Source: Salinibacter altiplanensis
Lineage (GTDB): Bacteria; Bacteroidota; Rhodothermia; Rhodothermales; Salinibacteraceae
NCBI RefSeq assembly: GCF_002894645.1
Contig: NZ_NCQY01000030.1
Coordinates: forward strand, 258,394-322,393
Reading direction: 5' to 3'
DNA: 64,000 nucleotides
How positions within the stretch are numbered: position 1 is the stretch's first letter; every line of letters starts with the position of its first letter. A program made the translations under genes and the position numbers. Below are positions 17,151 to 25,174 of the stretch, one piece after another. The notes below the pieces were generated by a model. That model was not told the origin of the DNA and ran no database searches. It worked only from the letters and a program-made list of their open reading frames with translations.

Positions 17151-17552
17151 ATGCCGCTCGACTTTTCTCCGTCCCGCGAGCCCATGACGACCTTCAGCCT
17201 CGCGGGCATGACGGACGTCGTCTTGCTGCTCCTGATCTTCTTCTTGCTCACCTCCAGCTTCATCCCCCAGATGGGCATTCAGGTCACCCTGCCCCAGGTG
17301 GACAGCGCCTCGCCCGTGTCGGAGCAGTCGATCACCGTCTCCCTGACGAAGGACGGCTCCTACTACGTGGCCGGCTCCCCTGTGACGCAGGCGCGCCTGG
17401 TCAGTGAGCTCCGCACCCTCCGGACCGATCAGCAGTTTCTCATCATGCGGGCCGACCAGGAGGCCCGCATCGGCCAGTTTGCCACGGTCGCCTCGGCGGC
17501 CCAGGCCCTGAACATGCGCGTGCTGGTGGCGACAGAGCGGGCGGGGCAGTAG
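17151..17552 (+). CDS. ExbD/TolR-type motor subunit
   Basis: 133 residues. One N-terminal membrane helix carries the essential protonatable Asp (Asp22 in GMTDVVLLLLIFFLL). A periplasmic ExbD/TolR domain follows (VTLPQVDSAS, ITVSLTKDGSYYV, RADQEARIGQF). With the upstream ExbB it should form a complete stator. It is the last gene of the cluster and converges with the comM-like gene. Which ExbD/TolR subtype it is cannot be decided by eye. Confidence 0.9.
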   Translation: MPLDFSPSREPMTTFSLAGMTDVVLLLLIFFLLTSSFIPQMGIQVTLPQVDSASPVSEQSITVSLTKDGSYYVAGSPVTQARLVSELRTLRTDQQFLIMRADQEARIGQFATVASAAQALNMRVLVATERAGQ

Positions 17553-17612
17553 CGGAGGGACAGAGTCCCGGCCTCCAGTGTCTCTCTGATGCGAGCCCCT
17601 CGCGCAAGCCCC

Positions 17613-19163
17613 TTACCCGTGCCACCAGTCGCGGTCCAGCGACCGGTACTGAACAGCCTCCGAGACATGCTCGGGCCGAATCGGGGCGCTGGCCTCCAGG
17701 TCCGCTACGGTGCGGGCCACCTTCAGAATGCGCGTGTATCCGCGAGCACTCAGCCCGAGCCGGTCGGAGGCCGTGCGGAGCAGGTTTTGCCCCGCGTCGT
17801 TGAGCGAGCAGTGCTCCTGAACCCGCTGGGCATCCATCTGGGCGTTGCTGTAGACGTCCTCCGCTGCCCCAAACCGCTCTGACTGCCGCGCTCGCGCCTG
17901 CACCACCCGCCTCCGAACGGTGGCGGACGATTCGCCGGACCGCTCGGCGCTCATTTTGTCGAAGTCGACCGGGGCCACCTCTACGTGCAGGTCGATCCGG
18001 TCCATGAGCGGCCCGCTAATCTTGCTCAGGTATCGTTGCACCTGGGCGGGCGTGCAGACGCACTCTTGATTCGGGTCGTTGAGGTGCCCACACGGGCACG
18101 GGTTCATCGAGGCGATGAGCATGAAGCGGGCCGGGTACGTGACGGTCGTCTCGGCCCGGCTAATCGTGATGCGCCCCTCCTCCATCGGCTGGCGGAGCAC
18201 CTCCAGCACACGCCGCTGAAACTCAGGCAGCTCGTCGAGAAAGAGCACGCCATTGTGGGCGAGAGAGATCTCGCCGGGCGTCGGGTGGGCGCCGCCGCCG
18301 CAGAGCCCGGCGTCCGAGATGGTGTGGTGCGGGGCGCGGAAGGGACGCGTGGCCAGGATGCCGTGGTCGGACGCGAGGTTCCCACTGACGGAGTGGATCT
18401 TCGTCGTTTCGAGGGCCTCCTCGGTGCTGAGCGGCGGCAAGATGGTCGGCATGCGGCGGGCCAGCATGGTCTTGCCGGACCCAGGCGGGCCCACCATGAG
18501 TGCATTGTGCCCTCCGGCCGCCGCGACTTCGAGCGCTCGTTTGACGTTTTCTTGCCCCCGTACGTCACTCAGGTCGCGCCGGTATTGACGGGCCTGATCA
18601 AAAATGGCGTCCAGGTCGTTCGTGTAGGGCTCGGGGGCCGCCGCCCCGTCCGGGGCTTGCAAGACGTCGAAGGCGTCGGCGATCGTCTCGACTGGATACA
18701 CCTTGAGGTCGTCCACGACGGCGGCTTCGGCGGCGTTCTCGACGGGCACAAGCACCCCGTCGTAGCCCTCCTCTTGGGCCTTCATCGCCATGGGCAGCAC
18801 CCCGTTGACGGGCCGGACGGTCCCGTCCAGCGCCAGCTCGCCCGTGAGCCAGTACTGATCCAGTACGTCCGCGGCGACCGCATTGCCGCTCGCAGCCACC
18901 CAGCCCACCGCCATCGGCAGATCGAACGCCGCACTTTCCTTCGGCACGTCCGCCGGCGCGAGGTTAATGGTAATGCGCCCCCACTCTACAGGGATGTCGT
19001 TGTTTTCGAGGGCGGCGCGCACCCGGTCGAAGCTTTCTCGCACTGCCGCCCGCGGCAGTCCCACGACCGAGAGCCCCCGCATGCCGGAAGCGACGTTCGT
19101 TTCCAGCTCGACCGGCAGGGCCTCAACGCCGTGGGTCGTGCTGCTCCAGACTTGACTCAACAT
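17613..19163 (-). CDS. comM: YifB/ComM-family Mg-chelatase-like AAA ATPase
   Basis: 516 residues. The N-terminal Lon-protease-like domain includes MRGLSVVGLPRAAVRESFDRV (near residue 30). The central Mg-chelatase AAA domain has Walker A GPPGSGKTML near residue 220 and LFLDELPEF near residue 310. A zinc-finger-like cluster (CPCGH, then CVC) lies near residue 365, and a C-terminal domain follows. ComM acts as a hexameric helicase promoting branch migration during natural transformation; the same family exists in many non-competent species, so the role here is inferred. Single gene, convergent with exbD. Confidence 0.94.
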   Translation of the reverse strand: MLSQVWSSTTHGVEALPVELETNVASGMRGLSVVGLPRAAVRESFDRVRAALENNDIPVEWGRITINLAPADVPKESAAFDLPMAVGWVAASGNAVAADVLDQYWLTGELALDGTVRPVNGVLPMAMKAQEEGYDGVLVPVENAAEAAVVDDLKVYPVETIADAFDVLQAPDGAAAPEPYTNDLDAIFDQARQYRRDLSDVRGQENVKRALEVAAAGGHNALMVGPPGSGKTMLARRMPTILPPLSTEEALETTKIHSVSGNLASDHGILATRPFRAPHHTISDAGLCGGGAHPTPGEISLAHNGVLFLDELPEFQRRVLEVLRQPMEEGRITISRAETTVTYPARFMLIASMNPCPCGHLNDPNQECVCTPAQVQRYLSKISGPLMDRIDLHVEVAPVDFDKMSAERSGESSATVRRRVVQARARQSERFGAAEDVYSNAQMDAQRVQEHCSLNDAGQNLLRTASDRLGLSARGYTRILKVARTVADLEASAPIRPEHVSEAVQYRSLDRDWWHG

Positions 19164-19489
19164 GGGACGCCCGGGACGTCAGTTCGGGGACGGACAACAG
19201 GGCATATAGACACATCCGCGCCGTGCGGCATAACGTTTGTATCGGCGACGCCCCAGGTCCCCACGCTCCAATCCTGCCCCCAAGAGGACCTGTGGCGCGA
19301 GGCATTGTCCAGTCCTGCGCCGATAAGAGCGATTGTACTCAACGAGAACGTCTTTTTCCCGCAGGTGCGAGAGGTCTTAACGGAGAGCCGTAGATTTTTG
19401 CCAAGAGTGGTCCTGATTTTGGGCGCCCCTACGGACAAGAACTGACGGAGCAAGGTCGCGTCCGAGACGAGACCGGCAGTGACCACTGC

Positions 19490-19597
19490 TGGTTGAATGA
19501 AGAGGCGCTTTCGGCTTCGTCGAGGCTGCTCGGGCCTCCCGAGTGAGGCAAGAGAATTTCCTTCGGGAGGCCCAGCAAATAAATTGGAATGGACTCT
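19490..19597. repeat. Dispersed intergenic element, copy B
   Basis: Diverged copy of the element at 1570-1678. A perfect 11-bp inverted repeat, GGGCCTCCCGA (19532-19542) and TCGGGAGGCCC (19563-19573), closes a 20-base loop containing GAGGCAAGAGAA; copy A has AAGGCGAGGAAG at the equivalent place. The right end reads AAATAAATTGGAATGGACTCTC. No T-tract follows the stem on either strand, so it is not a standard terminator. It lies 11 bases beyond the 3' end of the minus-strand cupredoxin gene. Apart from this element, the 19164-19607 gap shows no gene or RNA. Confidence 0.55.
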
Positions 19598-19607
19598 CAA
19601 GACCTAC

Positions 19608-20165
19608 CTACGCCACGATCATGGTGCCCTGCATGGTGGCCCAATGGCCCGGATACGTGCATACGTAGCCGTACTCGCCTGGCTCCGACGGCGTCGTAAA
19701 CGTCACTGATACCGTTTCACCCGGCTTCGATATGTCTGTGCCCGCCAGCACCGCAGGATGGTCGGGGGTGTACTCGTTCGATGACCCGGCCTTCACACCG
19801 GCCTGTCCAACCTCCTTAAAGATGTCTTGCTCCGGCGGCTCGTTCAGGACAAGCACGTTGTGCTGCATTGACGGACTCGAGGCGGTGTTCTCAAACACCA
19901 GTTCAATCTCTGTGTCCGAAGGCACCTCAAACTCCGTCTCTTTATACTTCATCTGGTTGCCCTTCGGGTGCAGCGTTACCGTCTGCGGGCCGCCTCCGCT
20001 TGACTGCCCAGAAGACTGGCTCGCGGACCCGGAGGAAGAGCCTCCCTCTTCTCCACTACCGCCTCCACAGGCCGACACCAACGACCCGGCTCCAAGCCCC
20101 GCAATGCCGACTACACTTAGGCGCTGTAAAAAATCGCGGCGCGTAACATCCTGTTTGTTCGCCAT
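19608..20165 (-). CDS. Azurin/auracyanin-like copper lipoprotein
   Basis: 185 residues. The N-terminus has a twin-arginine motif (RRDFLQ, Arg9-Arg10) and a lipobox-like VSAC with Cys33, then a Gly/Ser-rich tether, so it is probably Tat-exported and membrane-anchored. The cupredoxin domain keeps all type-1 copper ligands: His in SMQHNVL, then Cys169, His174 and Met178 with azurin spacing (C-x4-H-x3-M). It is a likely periplasmic electron carrier between respiratory complexes. Start at ATG 20165. Element copy B follows its 3' end. Confidence 0.92.
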   Translation of the reverse strand: MANKQDVTRRDFLQRLSVVGIAGLGAGSLVSACGGGSGEEGGSSSGSASQSSGQSSGGGPQTVTLHPKGNQMKYKETEFEVPSDTEIELVFENTASSPSMQHNVLVLNEPPEQDIFKEVGQAGVKAGSSNEYTPDHPAVLAGTDISKPGETVSVTFTTPSEPGEYGYVCTYPGHWATMQGTMIVA

Positions 20166-20554
20166 GGTGATGCAAAAAGATCAATTGGAGATCCAACTAA
20201 AATGTTCTTGGGTTCTGCGAGTTAAAAGCTCGTCGCAGCCGTGGGGTCCTATCCGTGATTAAGAGACCGCGAAAAGCAGTTTACTCACCCACGAAAACTA
20301 CTCGGGATCAAGCGGAATTTCGCCTTCATGTTCTCGTGATTGCAGATTAGGTCGGCAAAGAAGACTTACTACAAATGGTGAGGCTCGAAAACTAGAAATG
20401 AGGACTCAACACCTGTACAACTTTTGCCGAACACTTTCCATTTTCTTCGGAAATATATGTGGTCCCAGTTCGATTAGGATCGTATCGGAAACGAAAAATT
20501 TCCACAGAGAGTTGGTACGTTGGTTTTCCCCGGCAAGATTAGTTGCGTCCCGTC
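20166..20554. other. AT-rich divergent promoter region
   Basis: Nearly 390 bases between the divergent cupredoxin and DUF3047 genes. It is clearly AT-richer than the surroundings, with many stop codons in all frames, and probably carries promoters for both genes. I see no tRNA, riboswitch or strong inverted repeat, and no promoter pair good enough to name. Confidence 0.5.
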
Positions 20555-21352
20555 GTGCGCTCAGCGTTTGTCTACTCCGTCGTTCTCCTCGTACTCCCCC
20601 CTGCCCTCGGCCTCACGGCCTACGTTCATCAGAAGCAGTACGTGGGGCACTTCTCGGCCGCCGAGGCCGACTCCAACGGACACCCGTCCGGGTGGAGAAC
20701 CATCCGCTTCGGGGACGTGGAGACAGAAACCCAATACCAACTCGTTGAACGATCCGTCAAGGACGACTCCACCGCCGTGGTCCGTGCGGTCAGTGAAGGA
20801 GGAGCGGCTGGATTGGGGCGCAAAATGGACCTTGATCCCCGTCAGTTCCCGATGCTGTCGTGGCAATGGAAGGTAACCAACGTGCTTGACGAGGGCGACG
20901 CCCGGACGAAAGACGGGGACGACTACCCAGCCCGCCTCTACGTCACGTTCGACTACGACCCGAGCAATTTCGGTCTGGTCGATCGTGCTAAGTACGAGGC
21001 GCTCCGGGCCCTAGGGTACGACCAGGTCCCCACCCGGGCCCTGAGCTATGTCTGGGCGAGCCGGGTCCCCTCAGATACAATTCTCGCAAATGCGTTTACG
21101 GACTGGGTCCAGATGATCCCCGTCGAGAGCGGCTCGACGAAGGTGGGAACGTGGGTTGGAGAACGACGCAACATCCGTGTGGATTATCGCCGCGCATTCG
21201 GGGAAGCCCCGCCGCCCGTCGACGGCGTCGCCCTGATGACCGACACCGACAACACCGGCGGGGTCGCCACCGCGTACTACGGGGACATCATCGCCCGACG
21301 GCCGCCCTCGATCCAGGATTCTCAAATCGACTGGTCGGACTTGACCGATTGA
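20555..21352 (+). CDS. DUF3047 family exported protein
   Basis: 265 residues from GTG 20555; a TTG at 20543 directly follows an in-frame stop and would add four residues. The N-terminal hydrophobic segment (FVYSVVLLVLPPALGLTAY) is a signal peptide or anchor. The body matches DUF3047, a beta-rich family of unknown function, with GWRTIRFGDVETETQYQL, MLSWQWKV, ARLYVTFDYDP and TDTDNTGGVATAYYGDI. Location is periplasmic or inner membrane. It stands alone on the plus strand. Confidence 0.83.
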   Translation: MRSAFVYSVVLLVLPPALGLTAYVHQKQYVGHFSAAEADSNGHPSGWRTIRFGDVETETQYQLVERSVKDDSTAVVRAVSEGGAAGLGRKMDLDPRQFPMLSWQWKVTNVLDEGDARTKDGDDYPARLYVTFDYDPSNFGLVDRAKYEALRALGYDQVPTRALSYVWASRVPSDTILANAFTDWVQMIPVESGSTKVGTWVGERRNIRVDYRRAFGEAPPPVDGVALMTDTDNTGGVATAYYGDIIARRPPSIQDSQIDWSDLTD

Positions 21353-21400
21353 GCACGCCGCCCACCCGCACCCGTCCCTCACGCTCTGCCTCTCGTCTCG

Positions 21401-21592
21401 TCAGCGCGCACCTGTCCCGTCGGAGTTCTCGTCCTTGAACGTCTGAACGCGGCCGAAGAGGTCGTGCGGGCCCCAGATGCCGCTGCGCAGGCATTCGAGC
21501 TGCACAATCTGGCTGTGGTCCACGAAGAGGTTCACCTCCGGGCCGTAGTTCTGGGTGTACCACGGAAAGACATGCGGGTCGGTGAACGTGAG
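21401..21592 (-). pseudogene. C-terminal remnant of a ComA/HSA32-like phosphosulfolactate synthase gene
   Basis: The minus frame encodes FPWYTQNYGPEVNLFVDHSQ, continuing with IVQLECLRSGIWG and DLFGRV. This is the conserved C-terminal end of the ComA family, in the version related to plant HSA32. The remaining 200 or so upstream residues are missing: homology starts near 21592 and the methyltransferase stop lies at 21607. The open frame continuing upstream to 21676 is only a shadow of that gene. I read it as a 3' gene fragment left by a deletion or insertion. Confidence 0.65.
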
Positions 21593-21606
21593 GGCCGAGA
21601 GGGGAC

Positions 21607-22281
21607 TCAGGCCGGAAATTGGACTACTACGGGCGAGGGGGGGGAGGGGCGTGCCTCGGCTCCCATCATCCCCCACGCCAGATCGAACCGGTACCGGAAG
21701 GCATCCTGCACCTCGAAATTCGCGGGCCGCATCCTGTCCTTGAGTTCCTCGAGGGTGTAGCAGGTCTCATACGCCGGGTCTACCCGTTGGAGCAGGGCAT
21801 CCATCGTGCGGCAGGTCCAGTAATCCCGGCACCAGTCGAGTACGACGAAACGCCCCGATGGACGAAGCACGCGGTGCACCTCTTCCAGCACGGCCTGCGG
21901 GTGGGTGAAGTAGTGAAATGTGCTGGCACAGACGATCACGTCGAACGCACCGTCGTCGAATGGAAGGCCGTGCGCATCCGCCTTCTCGATCCGAACGTCC
22001 GCCTCTCCGGCGAGCTTGGTGCGGGCACGTTCCACCATGGCCGGGGCCAGATCCACACCCGTTAGCTCAGCGGCGGGCGTGTCCAGGGCGATGCGGTGCA
22101 GCAGTTCGCCGGTGCCACAGGCCAGGTCGAGCACGCGTTCGCCTGGCTCCACGGCGGCCGTCTGCTGGGCCACTGGGAGCGTCTGGTTCATGTAGCGCCG
22201 CCAGAAGAAGTCGTAGATGCGGGCCCATCCGTCGTATTGATCAGGGACAGAGGCTTTCTGATGGGGGAAAGACGACGACAT
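21607..22281 (-). CDS. SAM-dependent methyltransferase (UbiE-like)
   Basis: 224-residue class I methyltransferase. Motif I reads VLDLACGTGE (near residue 50), followed by ELTGVDLAPAMVERA, the acidic-loop DAHGLPFDDGAFDVI and the ASTFHYF segment; all core parts are complete. Substrate unknown. The last 15 or so residues (after GAEA) are Pro/Ser-rich and may be new sequence created when the neighbouring gene remnant was truncated, because the stop lies at the join. Its upstream neighbour is a permease pseudogene. Confidence 0.85.
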   Translation of the reverse strand: MSSSFPHQKASVPDQYDGWARIYDFFWRRYMNQTLPVAQQTAAVEPGERVLDLACGTGELLHRIALDTPAAELTGVDLAPAMVERARTKLAGEADVRIEKADAHGLPFDDGAFDVIVCASTFHYFTHPQAVLEEVHRVLRPSGRFVVLDWCRDYWTCRTMDALLQRVDPAYETCYTLEELKDRMRPANFEVQDAFRYRFDLAWGMMGAEARPSPPSPVVVQFPA

Positions 22282-22324
22282 CGAACAGACGCGGAATGAT
22301 GAATGCGTGTCGTGAGGAGCGCTT

Positions 22325-22775
22325 TCAGGCTCTGCCTTTCTCTCTCCCGGCGATGATGACGGCCCTGCTCATGTCAGCGCTCGTGTATGGAGTCCGTTCC
22401 CGGCGGCACGTGCCCGGTGTATTGAAGGTAGCCCCGGTCAGAATTTCCTCGCCAACCACCATCCACTCCTCGACGAACGAAGTCTCCATGAGGCGCCAGC
22501 CCTTGCGACTGCGGACACGCTCCCGCCAGTCAAAATTCTCCTCCATTTCCGGGGCCTCCCGCTCGGCCTCTCCACGGGCAACGTCAATCCAGTCCGTCGG
22601 GTACGTCCACCGGATGAGCAGGCTGGCGAGGGCAGTCAGCACCCGCCTGCCCACAATTCCCACGGCCAGCTACTGCGGCCCTAAAACGATGAGAATGGAT
22701 GCCCAGCTCGATAACAAGGTTCGTGGACGCAACCATAAACGCCACGGCGCTTACGAAGTGGGCTTGAGAGTTCGG
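22325..22775 (-). pseudogene. Remnant of a YraQ/DUF318-type permease gene
   Basis: Two adjacent minus-strand frames encode successive pieces of one permease. From about 22770 one frame gives FVSAVAFMVASTNLVIELGI. After a frame change near 22700 the next frame gives IVLGPQ, a stop, then GRRVLTALASLLIRWTYPTDW. It continues with APEMEENFDWRERV, GWRLMETSFVEEW and GEEILTG, which is the interhelix linker and start of the second half in this family. The protein then runs out of homology before the stop at 22325. At least one frameshift and one stop show the gene is dead. It lies 15 bases beyond merA on the same strand. Confidence 0.6.
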
Positions 22776-22789
22776 CTGAACGGGGCAGA

Positions 22790-24496
22790 TCACGTCGCGC
22801 AGCAGCTCAGCGTCTCGACGTCGCGGTCGAAGGTGAGCGCCGCCAGTTTGATCCCCTCCGAGAGCGTCAGGTACGGGTGCAGCAGGTCCGTCAGCTCCTC
22901 GGCGGTCAGTCCCTGCTGGATCGCCATCGAGACCTCCATAAGCAGCTCGCTGCCCTCCGGCGCCAGGATGCGCGCGCCGACGAGCCGACCCGTATCCCGC
23001 TCGCGCAGCAGCTTAATGAAGCCGCGCGTGTCGCAGGCCGCGAGGGACCGGGGCACCTGACCTAACGGGACCGTCGCCACGTCTACGTCGACATCCTGAT
23101 CGGCGGCCTGCCACTCGCCAATCCCCACACCCGCCACCTGCGGATCGGTGAAGATCACCCACGGGAGCGGCGCGGCGTGGCGGTCGCGGGCCGCCCCCTC
23201 AAGGGCGTTCTCGGCGGCGAGCTCCCCCTCGCGGGCGGCGGTGTAGACGAACGCCGGATCGCCGATCACGTCCCCCGCGCCGTAGACCGTCGGCACGTCA
23301 GTCTGAAGCGTGCCGTCGACCGAGAGGAAGCCGCGCCCACGGGTCTCGAGGCCGAGGGCTCTCAGGCCAAGATCGGCGGTGTTGCCCCGCAGCCCCGTCG
23401 CCACGAGCAGGTGACTTCCCGACAGGGTCCGCGCGTCGCCATCGATGATGGCCTCCACCTGAACGTGCCCGTTTTCGCGCCGGATGGTCTGCACGTCCGC
23501 GTCCGTGTGGACGGTAAGGCCTTCCTCGCGGAGGTATCCGGTGAGGGCCTTAGCCACGTCGGCGTCTTCTCGCGAGAGCACCTGCCCGGACCGCTGCAGG
23601 ATGGTCACCTCGCTGCCGAGGCGGGCGAAGGCCTGCGCGTTCTCCAGCGCGATGTAGCCCCCACCCAACACGACCAAATGCTCAGGCCGCTCGTCGAGGG
23701 CATACAGCTCCTCGTTCGTGAGGTAGCCCGCCTCTTCCAGCCCCGGAATGTCCGGCACAAACGTGTGCGCCCCGGTGGCAACGAGAATCCGCCGGCCCGT
23801 AATCGTCTCACCATCCACCTCGACCGAGCGGGGACCGGCGAGCCGCGCCCGCCCCTCCCGGATCTGAATGTTCGGGTCGCCCTCGGCCACGCCGAGGTAC
23901 TTCTCCTCCCGGAGGCCTTTGGCGAGCGACTGGACCTGATCGGTGACTGCCCCGAAGTCCGTGACCTCGCTTTCAGTGGCCATCCCGTCAAACGGGTGCT
24001 GGGCGGCGTTATGGTGGGCCTCCGCCGCCCGGATGAGCGCCTTCGACGGCACGCAGCCGACGTTCACGCAGGTCCCCCCGATGGGCAGCCCGCCGTTCGG
24101 CGGGCCGTCGTTGACAATCAGGGCGCGGTGGCCGAGGTCACTGGCTTTGAGCGCGGCCGCAAACGCCGCCGACCCACCCCCCACGACAAGCAGGTCGTAG
24201 TCGGCACCGGCGCCGTCCCCCGACTCCGACGACGAAGACAAAATAGCTGGCCCGGCGGCACGCTCCGACAAGTCATGAACTTCATGCGAGACGTGGGCGT
24301 CGTATCCGGCCTCGCCGATGGCCGCCTCCAGTGCCTTGGGATCGACATCGTCTCGGGCGGAGACCGCAGCGTGTCCGTCGGCCCAGTCGTCCAGCTGGAC
24401 ACTTTCGACGCCGTCGACACTGCGCAGCGCCTCAGCCACGTGCTCCCCGCACCCCGCGCAGGTCATGCCGTCGATTTCGAGTTCAAACTCGATCAT
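22790..24496 (-). CDS. merA: Mercuric reductase with N-terminal HMA domain
   Basis: Reduces Hg(II) to volatile Hg(0) with NADPH, cytosolic flavoprotein. 568 residues. The HMA domain has Cys13/Cys16 in GMTCAGC. The FAD/NAD disulfide-oxidoreductase fold follows with VVGGGSAAF near residue 106 and the redox pair Cys143/Cys148 in GGTCVNVGCVPSK. A second nucleotide-binding site (LGGGYIALENA) lies near residue 285. The C-terminal vicinal pair Cys565-Cys566 (LSCCAT), diagnostic of MerA, is present. It lies 27 bases downstream of the merT-merP fusion gene in an arsR-merTP-merA operon. Confidence 0.96.
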   Translation of the reverse strand: MIEFELEIDGMTCAGCGEHVAEALRSVDGVESVQLDDWADGHAAVSARDDVDPKALEAAIGEAGYDAHVSHEVHDLSERAAGPAILSSSSESGDGAGADYDLLVVGGGSAAFAAALKASDLGHRALIVNDGPPNGGLPIGGTCVNVGCVPSKALIRAAEAHHNAAQHPFDGMATESEVTDFGAVTDQVQSLAKGLREEKYLGVAEGDPNIQIREGRARLAGPRSVEVDGETITGRRILVATGAHTFVPDIPGLEEAGYLTNEELYALDERPEHLVVLGGGYIALENAQAFARLGSEVTILQRSGQVLSREDADVAKALTGYLREEGLTVHTDADVQTIRRENGHVQVEAIIDGDARTLSGSHLLVATGLRGNTADLGLRALGLETRGRGFLSVDGTLQTDVPTVYGAGDVIGDPAFVYTAAREGELAAENALEGAARDRHAAPLPWVIFTDPQVAGVGIGEWQAADQDVDVDVATVPLGQVPRSLAACDTRGFIKLLRERDTGRLVGARILAPEGSELLMEVSMAIQQGLTAEELTDLLHPYLTLSEGIKLAALTFDRDVETLSCCAT

Positions 24497-24523
24497 GGGA
24501 AAGCGAGGAACGGAGAGAAACGG

Positions 24524-25174
24524 TTACGAGGACGACTTCGGCTCGGACGGATACCCGGCGGTTTTCGTCGCCTCCGTCAGGGCCTCGACCGAGGTCGCGT
24601 CCGGGTCGAAGCGGACGACCGCCTCCGGCGGCTCATAGGTCGCGTCCACGCGGTGGACTCCATCCACGCCTTCAAGGGCCGTCGACACGGTCTTCGGGCA
24701 GGCCGCGCACGTCATGCCCTCTACCTCCAGGACCACCTGCTGGAAGGAAGCGGGCAGGGCAGCCTCCTTCTCCACGGATTCCTGCCCCACGGCGGCCTGG
24801 GCCTGCTGGGTGGCGGTGGCGGGCGAGGGCGCGACGAGGTACGGGCTCACGACGAGCACCAGCACGGCCAGGGTCCCGACGCCCAAGAGCGACCGCCGCG
24901 CCGCGGACGAGAACATCGTCTCGCAATCGCAGTCCGGCCGGCGGCTGAGCTGCCACTCGTTGTACCCGGCGTAGCCGAGGGCGGCGACGGCCCCCGTCAC
25001 AAAAATCCATCGGTACGGCGCCAGCGCCGTCAGACTGCCGATCCACGCCCCGCCCACCCCGAGGCTCACCAGGGCAAGCGGGATCGTGCAGCAGGCCGAC
25101 GCGGCGACGGCCGCCCCGAGGGCCGCTCCGAGACTCCAGTTCGATCCGGCATTCGAGGTGCTTTGCGTGCTCAT
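24524..25174 (-). CDS. merT: Mercuric ion transporter, MerT-MerP fusion
   Basis: 216 residues from the ATG at 25174. The N-terminal part is MerT-like: the first helix carries the paired cysteines (SACCTIPLALVSLG), two more helices follow, and the loop has CDCE. After an extra helix (VGTLAVLVLVVSPYLVA) and an Ala-rich linker, the C-terminus is a MerP-like HMA domain with GMTCAACPKTV. It should pass Hg(II) inward to MerA. Its ATG overlaps the end of the upstream arsR gene by 4 bases (25171-25174), which is strong evidence for an operon. Confidence 0.93.
   Translation of the reverse strand: MSTQSTSNAGSNWSLGAALGAAVAASACCTIPLALVSLGVGGAWIGSLTALAPYRWIFVTGAVAALGYAGYNEWQLSRRPDCDCETMFSSAARRSLLGVGTLAVLVLVVSPYLVAPSPATATQQAQAAVGQESVEKEAALPASFQQVVLEVEGMTCAACPKTVSTALEGVDGVHRVDATYEPPEAVVRFDPDATSVEALTEATKTAGYPSEPKSSS

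Noticed and set aside
21918-23060. 380-codon plus-strand frame over the methyltransferase and permease remnant
   Set aside because: Composition is Arg/Ser-rich frame shadow and it crosses three minus-strand features.
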